From Buxus sempervirens (Eukaryota; Streptophyta; Magnoliopsida; Buxales; Buxaceae), in contig OX387192.1 of the NCBI GenBank assembly GCA_947561395.2, positions 7,786,221-7,850,220 of the forward strand: a stretch of 64,000 nt of DNA, given 5' to 3'. Below, in pieces: positions 45,605 through 57,585 of the stretch. How positions within the stretch are numbered: position 1 is the stretch's first letter; each line of letters starts with the position of its first letter. A program made the translations under genes and the position numbers. A model generated the notes under the pieces. That model was not told the origin of the DNA. It searched no databases and saw only the letters and a list, made by a program, of their open reading frames with translations.

Positions 45605-48525
45605 GTATTTTTTGACACCAATTGTATTACTTATTTTGCTGTTATTTTTCTTTAGTTAAGCATGTTATCTCATGGTCGTCTTCTTTCAATGTTACAATTG
45701 AAAGGGATCTTTAAAAACCAAGCAAGATGTGATAACAAAACACAGAATGCAACCTTTCTTTGTATTGGGATCATGAATTATCATCATGACAACCAAAGCT
45801 GAATTTCACTTCTTCAGAGCACAATAACAAAACCATGTTGTATGCTAGTGCTACTGCTAAGATACTTTTATATATGTGTAGTTTTCCACTGTCAGCACAA
45901 TATACTAGCAGTGCCTGATGAATCCTTTTCAACGTTTCAATCTCCATCAAAAATCATTTAATTGACTGCATCCAAGTCATTTTGCTCTTCCTCTAATCCT
46001 TTTAGATTTCTCTTGTTCAACTTGGTCCATATCACTTCTTTTCATAGTCGCCCACTTAGCTTTCTGTTTAACAGGTCTGAACTATGTGAACAACCTTCTA
46101 TCTCTCTGTCTATCTTTCTCTCTCTCTCTATGAACTATGTGTGGCTTCATCTAAATTCTCTTATAGCCATTCTTTCCTTATCTTAGTTTTCTTTGTGCTT
46201 TGGCTATTCCAACCTTCCACAAATTTTTCTTTTATTTTTTTCTTCTTGTTTTCCATACGTGTTCACCTTCTTTAACATACATTATTTTATGGGTGTGAAA
46301 TGGTTATGCATTACTGTTTTAAGTCCAGTGGAGATTTTATACCATAATAGTTGTATTTTTATGAGTTTTACATTGCAGTAGAGAGTATATCACTTTTTTT
46401 AAAGAGAAACTAAAAAAGGAAGCAGTTCAGCACCTGTATGGTTATCCATATCCCGGATTTCCCAAATGTCTTGTGTTTTATATTGGCTCCATTGTGCCCT
46501 TGCTTATGTTTATTGAACCTTTGCCAGTAACATCCTCTGTACTTCAGGCAATTTATATTTAATGCAGACGTATCATCTATTGGTGTGTCTTCTATAAATT
46601 ATTCTTTTCCATTACATAACATTCTTTAAAACTTTGTATGATACTGAAATAGGGCTTTTATTAAAAAATTAATCTGTCATACATTATAAGTCACAGTCAC
46701 AAGAAAAATATAAATATCTAGTCATGTGGCTTATAGTCATGAACTAGATTGGAGTCAAACCTATATTTCGTTCTAATTTCAACCAGGCATAACTGGAAAC
46801 TATACATATGACTCCTGGCCAAATGGTGGTTTAGCTGAGTCATCTTATATCCATGGATATATATCTAAGAGAAGTACTGAACCATCCATTTTTTTCACTA
46901 TAGGATTTCAATTGACTATATTGCTAGCTAATATTAGGTTGCCTTCTTATAACTTCAGAGATGTCCATCTTCCATCTCTTACTTGATAAATATACTGACA
47001 AAAATATGACAATACCTTGGTATGTATCAAATGCTTATAGAGTAAAAATAAAATTCTGGACTTCTTTTCTTAGAATTATTTTTAAGAAAATATCTAATTT
47101 CTTGACTTCAAGTCCATTCCATGACTTAATAAGTTTTCGCTACTTTTTCATTGCAAATATATTTTTTGATATCTTTTAAAAATTTATTCTAGATAAATAA
47201 TATACAAATCTGGGTTTGGTAAAAATATATGAAATAGGTTTCCATTCTATTTAATACACACTAAGCATTTAACCAAATTAAAATCATTAACTTCATATTT
47301 TTCTTATTATATATCTAATTTTGAAAATAAATTACAAATATTCTTTCAGCCAATGTATAGACTCATGACATCTGGATTTTATGGCGACATACTCCACTAT
47401 TATGTAAAATCAAGTTTCACCCTCAATAAATTGACCCTTAGCTAGTGCCAATGTGAAATGAGGTTTTGAGTCTAACAGCAGCCATTTTATGCAGAAATGC
47501 AAAGATTAGGTCTATTACAAGTCCACCCCTCGCAGGACCTTGTCTTGATGGGAGCTACATTTTCTTTAGGGTCCTGACATTTTAAATTTGATGAAGCTAA
47601 AAAGTAGGAATTGTATAAAGACAGCTTTGGTATAGAAGTTCATCGGACCCCGTGCAGTGGCAGGAGCTTTGTGCATTGGGATAGCCCTTTTTAGCTTTGT
47701 TATAGAAGTAGTAGGTAAAGATATGTTTTCATTGAGCTCCCTAAAAGATATTTTTTGCTACCAAGAGACCCAAAACTGATAATTGTAATCATCAAGCTGA
47801 ATGCCAGTCCCCCACCAGTCCCATCCCAATACTTAAAATTTTTTTTTATGTATTGGTCCATTGTCTAATAAATATAAAGGATTGTTTGAAGAATCATTTG
47901 AAAACTTTAACGAGAGAACAAGGGAAAGCAAAGAATCGGAAAAATCCAAACAATATTTAAAGGGGTTTCCTGACATTTATCGAATTTGATTAAGTTATTT
48001 CTTTTTATGTTTTAATTTTTTCCCCTATTTGTTTTGGCTACGATAGGTCTAACTAGAAATGACATGTAGGATGAATGTGCGGAATGACGAGAAATAATGA
48101 AGAATGAACAAATATGAGTGTTACAGAAAGCTCGTGATCTAAAAGGTGAATGAGACAGAAATAGACCCAGATGGTGTCCATGACAAATGATTTGCATATA
48201 CATAAGTGAAGATTTGTCTTTTGATAGATTTGGATGGTATCGTGTTACCAACCCCAACTAGTTAGGACAAAGAATTTTGTATATAAGAAAAGAAGGATGC
48301 AAAAAGTCAACCCCAAGATGTCTTATCGAGTTTTGCAATGATCTCAACAAAAGAAAAGCAGGTTTTTCACCTATGTCATTACTGTCCTTTTTTTTTTCCA
48401 ATTTATCATCAATGAGCATCTGTAACCAATAATGGATCACATGTTTGAACATAAATAACAGATTTGGTAATTACTAGTAACTGAAAAAGCAATTCTAAAG
48501 TAAAATCTCAGAGAATAAGGATTAC
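45605..48525. other. AT-rich region, no gene seen
   Basis: About 2.9 kb with no exon I can support. I looked here for the last carrier exon on the + strand and the last UROS exon on the minus strand and found neither. CT- and T-rich patches occur at 46090-46260. Confidence 0.5.
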
Positions 48526-50944
48526 CCTTCTAAACCAGGATTTTTTGGGTAGTATACATTCCTGAATCCTAATCTTTTAGCAGCCAAAGGCAGATATTGA
48601 ACCAATACAAGCAATTGATTTGTCCCACTGATCCGATTTCGAAGTCAGATTTACCCAAGCTCTGTTACACAAAGGTATATCATCTCAGCACATGGAATGA
48701 GAACGCAAGTCTCTAGATTCTGCATGATTTAGATTTTACGAAAAGACAAAAGTCCATGTCATAGTAGTGAAAAGCCAAAAAGGAAAAAAAAACAAAAAAA
48801 GAAAGAAAAGAAAAGAAAAGAGAGGAAGGGTCAAATTTGAAATGTATAAATTCGAATTTAGGTATATTTTGATGGGTAAGTTGGACTTGAATAAAATTAA
48901 AATTCTTATAAACATATTAAGTTATGTAGCTTAAAATAATAAACAAGCGAACATTCTGGATGAATCATTTGGTTACCTAATGGCTGAAGGAGAAGCAACT
49001 GCAACAACTGGAGCAGAAAGTGCTTGTGCAAGAACCTTCTGGTCTACATAATGCACAGGTACCTGCAATGAAAGGAAAGTTTGCTGGAGAAAACTGTAAC
49101 CACAGCTGAATTTTCTACAAGAAAGTAATCAGTTGATGCTAGGTTCACATGGACCAATTTTTTTATACAAGTTCCCCCATCTGAGGGTATCTTATATGTC
49201 CTTCTGGAAGATTATTATCGCAGTATAAAGATAATTAGGATTGACAACAAGCAGTTTTTATTAAACAGAGAAGTTATTTTTGGATAGAATGGCATCTTGT
49301 GATAATTAATTCCAATTATTAGAAGAGTCTTATCCATGCATGTTAGGAGATGACCTTTCACATTCATCAGCATTTCCAAAGTGTGGGACTCGTCAATCAG
49401 CTGAGGTTGTCACAACTCATGAGATGCCCGTGTGCATGAGCATGGGCAATTGTGTGTGTTAGCGTGCATGTGACTCCAAGATACCAACATTGAAATACTT
49501 TTCCAACAAAGCGTCTGAATGATTACCAAGATCCTAACATTAAGAATCTTCTAGTTCTTCCAACTAAAAGATGAAAGCCATAGCCATCAACTTAAGAAAC
49601 CTGTAGTAAATCAAATAAAAACATCCACATGCTGTACAACCATATGCAGAACTAAATAACCTAATTTGACAAAAAAGAATTTGGAGAAGTTCTCTTCCTA
49701 ACCTAAACGGCTAAACCTAACATATATGTAACGAATATTGAAAATTTGTTACCGTATTGTATGTGTTCAGCCTTGTGACCTCAAATCCACGATTAAGTAG
49801 GCCTTCTTCTGCAATATAAGACAAAATACAAGTCACTTGAAAATTCCAGCTATTTTCAGAAAAAGATAAACTCAAAAAAAAAGTCATGCATCACATCTGA
49901 CCAGTGATGTTTGACAATGGACTTATTTTGTAAATTATATTCTGGCTTAGATGAACATAAACTGTGGAAATCAATTCACATTTCAACACTTTGTCCTCAA
50001 AAAGTCATGCTTATGGATTTACTTGAATGACCAGATCAAGGCCAGGATTTACTTTCATCCAATTTTTAAAATAACACCAATTGTGCCATGTCATCAACTC
50101 TTTTTTCGGTTTGTTGGGCACATAGCTCATGGATGACTTCCCCCATAGGTAAGACCTAGCCTGTAGGAGACAACCTACCTTAAGAGGTATCCCATGAGGG
50201 GCGAAGGAGCATTGAACATAGAACATGGGAGCAACATTCTCAAGGCCTTACAGCTAGGACAGCAGCACCTTTGCGATATCATCACCTCAAAATGTAATTT
50301 TAGTGGATGAAATAATTATATTTAAATTTTGTCAAGATACAGGTTTAATTCTGCTGCTGCATTATTCAGGTTCTGAATATTGCATAGCAGTCCAGAATGG
50401 AGGAGGGGTTACAACAAAGGAGTGAATGCTGATGGATGTCAATAGAGAACTATGTATTAGACCCAAGATAAGATCATAAAGACGATGATTATAGTCTGTA
50501 CGAAGTTTATCTTAATGCTCTTTTATTTAGTTAAACTCAATTTGAATAGAGTGCACACAGTGTTTGAAGTTCTGGATCCATTAAGTGAAAGCACTTTACC
50601 CACAGGGAAAATCAGTCATTTTTAATATCCAGTCATGATCATCAGAAGGCATGCATCATCCACCACAGTAAAGAGAGGAGTCTAAAAAATTTAAACTTCA
50701 GTGTTAATCATATCCCAAAGTTTAAATATTAAGAGAATACTAACCTATCAAACAGCAGTTTTAGGTTATGAAAGTCCAGGCATAGCAACTAAGATGATAA
50801 TCAACAAGCATGGCAAACAAAACCATATAAGCTTTATGCAGAACATACCAATCTCATTACTGGCTTTAACAGAAGCAGGATAATGGACAGTGCATATATT
50901 ACTCCCATACTTTGGAAGCTCTAAAGCCAACACTTTGTTTGTTG
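48526..50944 (-). pseudogene. UROS: Uroporphyrinogen-III synthase, 3' exons only, frameshifted
   Basis: Four minus-strand exons with canonical borders and matching phases: 50944-50849 (NKVLALELPKYGSNICTVHYPASVKA), 49808-49753 (EEGLLNRGFEVTRLNTYNT), 49062-48977 (VPVHYVDQKVLAQALSAPVVAVASPSAI) and 48661-48526 (AWVNLTSKSDQWDKSIACIG ... RNVYYPKNPGLEG). These match the C-terminal half of plant chloroplast UROS, which closes hydroxymethylbilane into uroporphyrinogen III for heme and chlorophyll synthesis. The N-terminal half, the transit peptide and the final exon are absent. In the last exon the conserved GETTASAAK region is replaced by a sequence one base too long, which shifts the frame. It is therefore a broken copy and a working gene must exist elsewhere. 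Confidence 0.82.
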
Positions 50945-51282
50945 CTGGAAACAGAAAATCCATTCTTTAAATATAAATAAATCTTGTAAACATCTGAAAG
51001 CAATTCAACAGATTATTATCAAAACAACAGCTAAAAGATCAGGTTTGGACTATTTCACTTCCTGATTACTCAGGAATAACTACAAATATAACAAATGTGT
51101 TTCAAACTTTAATTTATTCCAGTCTTTAGGAAATAATTGTTTTTTGCTAATTGATATTTATTCTGTTTTCTATGCAACTTAAGGAACAGAATTTGTACAA
51201 AATAAGATTAAAAAGGGAAAACAGTACTACAAAAAAAAAATGGAAAACATTACTAATTTGGAGAAAAATGGAATACAGTACC

Positions 51283-51320
51283 AAAAACATACATCAATAT
51301 TCAATTCTAATTTGGCTTGA
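51283..51320. repeat. 38-bp duplication shared with 43042-43079
   Basis: The two 38-bp segments are identical, starting aaaaacatacatcaatattc and ending tttggcttga. Here they span the end of an exon and its donor. At 43042 the flanks are unrelated. Confidence 0.85.
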
Positions 51321-52170
51321 AATTCGAGTTGGATTTGATCTGCATGCAAGTTGCGCCAAATCCTTCCCTGGTCAAAATTAAAATAAATCGGTTAGTTGAA
51401 CATTTTATATAATACATAAATAAATGATTAACCAATTAAACAAATAACATACATCAAGACCAACCAGAGCAAAATAAGGAACAAATGTAGTGGACTATCC
51501 AGGCTGCTTCACGTGGCATAAAAAGTAAAACAGCAGCAAAAAAATCTTCACATGCAAATGTAACTTGTCGGACCATCACGGCTTCATTCCTACTAAAAAA
51601 AAGAGGAAAATCATGGCTAGCTAATTAACTTATCATCTCAAAACTCAATAAGATTCATAGCTCATCTTTTCTGGAATAGCTAATATCAAATTAATACAAT
51701 TCCCACTTTAAAAAGAAAAATATACTTCCAGTTCATAGAATTTCTTGATTTATTGACACTAAAACCAGAATGAATACTGAAAGTATACCTTCTAATTACT
51801 GAGACACCACATAGCCTTTTACAGAAATCCACTCCAGTATACACAGACCCTACATTTATATTTTATGCCTTGAAAGAGTAAGAATCCATCCACCCACAAA
51901 AGAAAAAAATCTTTCACCAAGAAATGGTAGACACACAACGTAAGGGTAACTTCAAAACCAACATGTTGAGTCCTTACCAAGTCCTTCAGGGCTGAAACTG
52001 AATCACTGGATTTCCTGGAACTCTCCAGCCTTGAATCCAAAAGCCTGGATGGCTCAGATGAAGTTGAAAGTGGCATAGAGTCCTCCTCGGAAGATTGTTG
52101 ATGCCCAAACGAACTTAAATCGTTTGAAAAACCATCTGCTGAAAGTTTTTCGAAATCCCCTTGTGTAGAG
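51293..52170 (-). pseudogene. Two in-phase exons of an unrecognised gene
   Basis: Exon 52170-51978 (after gattctag, donor gtaagg) encodes 64 codons of a Ser-rich, acidic segment (FGHQQSSEEDSMPLS, LESSRKSSDSVSALKDL). Exon 51367-51293 (after gaccag, donor gtatgt) adds 25 codons (GRIWRNLHADQIQLEFQAKL) in the same phase. The matching phases and clean splice sites argue for a genuine gene piece, but I recognise no domain. It is followed leftward by UROS exons in the same orientation, though the phases of 51293 and 50944 do not join. A third possible coding patch on the minus strand near 51590-51455 was too weak to include. Confidence 0.45.
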
Positions 52171-52603
52171 CTAGAATCAGGCTTTACATGTTACATACTT
52201 ATCTGCAAAAACATTGTCCAAGATGGTTAGAATCACCAAGAAGCATGCCAAATGTACCAATTGTAGAATTGCAACATTAATCATAATCCAGAGCTCAATA
52301 AATGAAGATTGGACCCTAATGTACCATTAAAAGTTCGTATTACAGAAAACGATAAATTTAAATACAGCTGAAAATAATGAGATTAGAAATTCAACTATTA
52401 CCTGAAAATAATGAGATTAGAGCCCTACTTGCCCAGGGCGTCCATGGAAATCTCTGTAAGCTGATCCCTGATTTGAGGCAGAACCTTAGGTATGGAGAAG
52501 AAGAAAACAATGACGAACCTTACCAACGGAAAAGAAGCTTGATGAACACGTGCCTTGATTTGGGGAAAAAACCAATGTTGCAGAAAACACAAACCAATGC
52601 GTG

Positions 52604-52938
52604 AAGTCATATTTTCTTAGAGCCCTATATGAAAATAATGAAGAATATGAATTCTAGATTAGGTTGGGAGAGATACTATGATGATCCGGATCTCTTCCCC
52701 CTTCCACAAGAGTTTCGTTGGTTTATTTTATCTCTCTGCCTATAGAATTAGGATTCTTAACGACGATATCATATATGTGAAATTATCATCGTTAAGAATC
52801 CTAATTCTATAGGCAAAGAGATAAGATAAACCAGCGAAACTCTTGTGGAAGGGGGAAGAGATCTTGGTCATCCTAGTATCTCTCCGAACCTAACCTAGAA
52901 TTCTTATTCTTCAATAGAGGGTTAAGAAGATATGACTT
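52604..52938. mobile_element. 335-bp foldback (MITE-like)
   Basis: The left half from aagtcatatt reads as the near-complete reverse complement of the right half ending atatgactt. The arms include cttcccccttccacaagag and taggattcttaacga, and they meet around a short centre near 52775. Arms of about 160 bp with few mismatches fit a foldback or MITE-type element, or an inverted duplication. I found no clear target-site duplication. Confidence 0.85.
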
Positions 52939-53023
52939 ATTGATTTTTCTTGTCTAAAACAACCCCAAAGCCCACACAACTCTTTAAAGTTCCCTCGCTT
53001 GAGTGGAAATTTCAGCAACACTT

Positions 53024-53085
53024 TCCCTGAAATGGAAGGGTGACCAAGCCCAAATAAGTCCCAAAATCAGATAACCTACAATAAA
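53024..53085. repeat. Diverged copy of the 42641 repeat module
   Basis: gaaatggaagggtgaccaag, caaataagtccc and atcagataacctac follow the order of the 93-bp unit at 42641-42826. Confidence 0.7.
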
Positions 53086-53225
53086 AAATCTATATACCAT
53101 TCATACATCTAATTCCTAGCCTCAATTTCAGTTATCCAATTCCTTTTCATCCATACAAAAAGGTGCTATATAATTTTTGAACTTTATAAATATTTCAGAA
53201 ATTGAAGAAAAGTGCTATATAAGTG

Positions 53226-53345
53226 GTTCGGTTGTAACCCGAGGAAGTCCGTAGACACCCTATTACCCCTCTAGATAACGAGTTCCCATGATTCTGAATT
53301 TGAGGCTGAGTTGACTATATCCTATTCCTGCATGCTTCATGTTTA
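53226..53345 (-). mobile_element. Degraded LTR fragment of the gag-only family
   Basis: ggttgtaacccgaggaagtccgtagacaccc...cgagttcccatgattctgaatttgaggctgagttgac follows the order of the LTR stretch at 10859-10955 (ggttgcggtc..gaagtccgtagacacc..acgggtcccatagg..gagtcaac) with many changes. An old relic. Confidence 0.65.
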
Positions 53346-54571
53346 GGCTTGTTTGGATCTTTTTTTTTTTTTGTTGAGGCTTTGGGTACAGGTTGCAACC
53401 ACCTTCAAAAGGAAAATAGTGCATTACTGACCCAACAGACCAGCCATCCTTTAAGCATTTAAACCAATCACCAAAAGACAACATACAAAACATGCCACAT
53501 GAAGTATATGTTCAAATATGATGAAAATTATGCTAAAATAATACAAATGAGGGGTATGTGCAACAATATGAACAAGTAAACAGCAACTGGAGCAAACTTG
53601 CATGATCATTGTGCATTGTGGTGGGGCTAAAGACCAGCAAATTTTAGTAACAAAACAATTCTGAACATGCACAAACACATGCATGTGCTTATATACAAAG
53701 AACATTTAAAGAACTGTGCTAAATGAGATGTGCAGATGTGTGTAAAAATGTGAGACAACAAATATAGTATTAAAACAATGGACAAAACGAGCATGTGTGC
53801 ATGTGTGTGATGGTGATAAACAGAAAACAAGAGATTAATCCATCAGTGTACTCATCCATCATGTGGCAAAATAGAACCAAAAAGTGCTGCCATGGTGTAC
53901 CACAGTTTCCTTAAGGAGATGAAAATTAAACAAACAAAGCATGTCGTTGGAATGCTCTGTGTGCTGCATTTACTGATTTTCTTAGTGCAAGATATTGCTT
54001 TTAGATCACAAACAACAATGACCCAATGTTTTAAAGCAGCAACCTATTTGTTGATCATGGGAAAAGTGGTTGCTGTTGATGCCCAAGAAACGACGATGGA
54101 TGCTATTAACAAAAAGACATGACCAGAAAACATAATTTGCAGCTATTGTACCCATGTACTAGCTGCACAACTAGGTTTCCATTCCAAACATTTCAATTAA
54201 TCCCACCAACAATTTGTCAAGTGCAATGGTTATAAGTCAAGGTCAAAAACTATTAATGCACCACATGCCCATGCTGAGCATGTTCCCGGGGATGGTTTTC
54301 ATGCATCATGTGCCCGTGCTGAACATGCTCCAAGTGATATGGTCTTAAACATGGCACTAAGAGCACCACACGTAAAACCCAATAGACAAGAGAGAGTTAG
54401 TAACCAGTTCATTCTACCAGACTTTGATACTATTGATTGATGGTCAAGCTTCATGCTTGTTTGATTATTTTAATCTACACTTCCGCACATACTTATTTCC
54501 GCAACTCTGATAGTTTAATATATGGATTGGATTTACTTTCTTTGGTCTGGTATGTTATTGATGTTGTAATT
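53346..54571. other. No gene seen
   Basis: AT-rich sequence with T and CA-rich patches (53350-53370, 53740-53820) and several short frames that show no domain. Confidence 0.4.
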
Positions 54572-54576
54572 GATAT
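54572..54576. repeat. Target-site duplication GATAT, left copy
   Basis: GATAT is repeated exactly at 57465-57469 and flanks the solo LTR. Confidence 0.9.
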
Positions 54577-57464
54577 TGTGCACACCCGATTTCGGTCGCA
54601 CGACGAGGCGCACGCGTAACGATGATGCGTGCCTCGGGATTTGTTTGGAGTCGCCACTGCCTGATGGGGTGCAGGCAGACACCTGGGTGCCTAAGTTCTT
54701 CTATTAAGGCTTGGTCTGCGGCTTGAGATTCTAAGTAGGTTCTCGGTTGCGGTCTAGGGAAGTCCGTAGACACCCCAGTCCACCCCGTCAAGTGACGGGT
54801 CCCATAAGTTTCCCTGGTTTGAGTCAACTTTGGTCTCTCACTCACCCGATTCCTATTCCAGCATGCAATTTTGATTAAGTCTGGCGGGACCGCCAAAGTG
54901 GTGTGGGTCCCTTTACTTGATTTTATCTTTTTAATTAAGATGATCTGGGCCTGGTGGGGCGGGCCCCGTTGGAAGGCCCACGGTATCCCTTGGTGGGCCA
55001 AGTGTGGCCCGCATGTTCCTTGGTGGGCCAAGTGTGGCCCTTTGGATTTTGGCTCACTTTGAATTGATTTTATTTTAGAGTTCAAGTTGGATTAGTTAAG
55101 TGGATTTCATGCCAAAAGTGGGCCGGGATTGCTTTGTGGGCCCTTGAGTGGGCCCCACAATTGGTTGCCAAGTGATTTTGATTTTATCTTTCTTATCTGT
55201 GCCAACACGGGCCAAGTATTGGGCTTGGGGCCCTTTACCTGGGCTCGGGCTTGAAAGCCCAAGATTTTCTGACTTAGGGTATGGAAACCCTAAGTTGGTC
55301 GGGTTCATGGGCTTAGTGGGCCCGATAGGCCCTACCCGTGGTCTCGGCCAAACCACATCCTACTTTAATCATGCATGGCCCAATTAGGGCTTGGGTGGGC
55401 CTCAATTGGTCTGGCCCACTCAAATCTCTTATTTATCTTATTTAAGCATGAAGAGGTTGGTCGGGCTTGGTGGGCCCCGTTGGAAGGCCCACCGGAAATC
55501 AATTTGGGCCGGGTTGGTCCATGGCCCATGTTGGGTTTCCGGGTGACCCGGGAACCCTATTGGTTCATCCGGTTCGGTTTGGAAATAAAGCCCACATTCA
55601 GCAATAATCACATAAGAAAATGCACAAAATTGACACCCTATCAAGAAAATGCACAAAATGCACAAAATCGGCCTGTTTTGGACCTAGCGCTCACCTCCTG
55701 AGGTGAGCGCCAGGTGGGCGCCAGGTGGGCGCTAGAATCCGGGCGAAAATTTGACCTAGCGCTCACCCGATACCAGGTGAGCGCGAGCTGGGCGGGAGGT
55801 GAGCGCGAGATGGGCGCGAGGTGGGCGCCAGAATTTTACTTGGTTTTTAGGTGGGCGCGAGCTGAGCGCCAGGTGGGCGCCAGCTCGGCGGGAAGTGAGG
55901 TGAAAGGGGCGCCCACCTCCTAGGTGAGCGCCAGGTGGGCGCCAGGTGGGCGCCAGGTCACTGTGATTTTGAACTCTCTGTTTTTTTTTGAGATCTCCAT
56001 CTCTGGCCGGTTTTTTTCGGTCTGTAACTGTTCCACTAGCCTCCTAACATGCCCAGAACACTTCCCAACTAGTTTTGGATTTAATCTAACTACATTTTTA
56101 TGAAAATCAAACCTCCTTATAAACCTGCAAATCCGAACACCTAGACACTAACAGAACATGCAAGGAAGGGAACATGGGGTTTTATGGGGTTACAACAAAG
56201 AGAGAGGACTCGTGGGAACAGACTCCCACCTTCGAATCAAACGAGCAAGAACAAAGATATATAACATGCTGAAGTGGGAAACATGCTAGATTCATATATG
56301 TTAAAACCACAACACAAAGAGAGCTCACCTTGGTTCCGAACCTTTGTAGAGCAGGCCGGAGGGTTCCTGGAGTTCACGAGGTGCTGCCGAGCCTCCTTCT
56401 TCTCACACCAAGAGCAGGACCTCCTTCGGATTCGTCGAGGAAGGAGAGGAAGCGAGAGGCCGAGTGTCTGGTTTTTTTTTTGTGAGGAAGATGGTAGCCG
56501 AGACCCCCTTTCGAATGCCGAAACCCCAGGATGCCTAGCCACAAAACAAAAATCTCCCACTAAAAATCCGAACCCTCCCCAAAATTTTTCGAACCCCCTG
56601 AAATGAAACCCTGCGCAGCTTTTATAGAAGAGGAAAATGGGGTGCCGCTCACCTTGGCGCCCAGCTCAAGGTGAGCGCATACCCCCTGCCACGCCCGCTT
56701 GAGCGACATAATCATTTCAAAATAATAAATGCCGCCGCTCGTTTGTTTAAAAATCTGAAAATTAGGATATGGTCCCTGGGATATTTAGGTTTAATATTAT
56801 TTTATTCAGATATTTTCAAATACTTTCAGATTGGTCCCTGGGATATTTTGAATGTTTGGATATTTATGGATTTGATCCCCGAGATATTTTCCTGCGCAAC
56901 TCGCCACGTGTGCAGCTTTTTGCCACGTGCGCAGTTCGCCGGTTTTGCTGCTTGGGAACTTCGCCAGCTCATATTTTCTTCATCCGGGCTCCGATTTTGG
57001 CAAACTCAGTTGCGTTAGAATCGTATCGGAGCCCTCTATCCGATGACCTAGGGGTAGGCCTCCGGATCGGATTTTAGCAGAAAGTCAACTTTTGGCTCTG
57101 CTCAAGTTTGACCGCCCGCAGAACCTTCATCCGGACCCCGATTCCTGCAAACTCAGTTGCGTTGGAACCGTGTCGAGATTCTCTATCCAATGATATGGGG
57201 CTAAGCACTTGGCACGGAATTCGAGAAAAAGTCAACTTTCGCTCTCCCTTAAGTTTGACTGCCCGCCGAACCTTCATCCGGACTCCGATTCCAACAAACT
57301 CAGTTGCGTTAGACTCGTGTCGGGATTCTCTATCCATTGATATAAAGCAAGGTGGCCAAATATCACTTAATGAAAAAGTCAACTTTTTGTCCCCTCAGGG
57401 TTTGACTTTCTGCCAGGGTTTTCATTTTCAGCAATTCTAGGGGTGCAAAAATAAGGTGCTTACA
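54577..57464 (-). mobile_element. Second solo LTR of the gag-only family
   Basis: + strand TGTGCACACC...GGTGCTTACA, 2888 bp, with perfect GATAT duplications. It shares the layout of the LTR at 10699-13683: the gatttcggtcgcacgacgag start, a GC-rich minisatellite (about 55680-55965, aggtgagcgc/aggtgggcgc units), a minus-strand TATA box (56619-56627) and roughly 150-bp repeats (57000-57345). Same orientation as the first solo LTR and opposite to the composite element. Confidence 0.93.
55680..55965. repeat. aggtgagcgc/aggtgggcgc minisatellite in the second solo LTR
   Basis: Ten- to eleven-bp units (aggtgagcgcc, aggtgggcgcc) in irregular order, homologous in position and core to the cgctcacct arrays of LTR1-3 but with another higher-order pattern. 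Confidence 0.85.
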
Positions 57465-57474
57465 GATATGGGCC

Positions 57475-57585
57475 AGTAACACCTCGGATTTGGTTGTTGA
57501 ACTAAATTCGGGTTGTTACAGTAGCGAACCGGGTTCGGGTCGGGTGCCGGTTTGCACTGACCCGGGTTCGGGGCGTTACATGCTG
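57475..57585 (-). mobile_element. Small gypsy-LTR relic
   Basis: The minus strand has TGTAACGCCCCGAACCC and TGTAACAACCCGAA, motifs typical of the 5' ends of other gypsy LTRs, plus cggcacccgacccg. Only about 110 bp remain, directly next to the solo LTR. Confidence 0.45.

Noticed and set aside
51455-51595. Minus-strand reading NEAVMVRQVTFACEDFFAAV followed by a stop
   Set aside because: Possible exon, but it gives a stop when joined in phase to the exon ending at 51978; insufficient support.
52520-52610. Minus-strand possible first exon (MTSRIGLCFLQHW...) with a gtaagg donor and targeting-peptide-like composition
   Set aside because: Overlaps the edge of the 335-bp foldback, has no domain, and no downstream exon could be joined with confidence.
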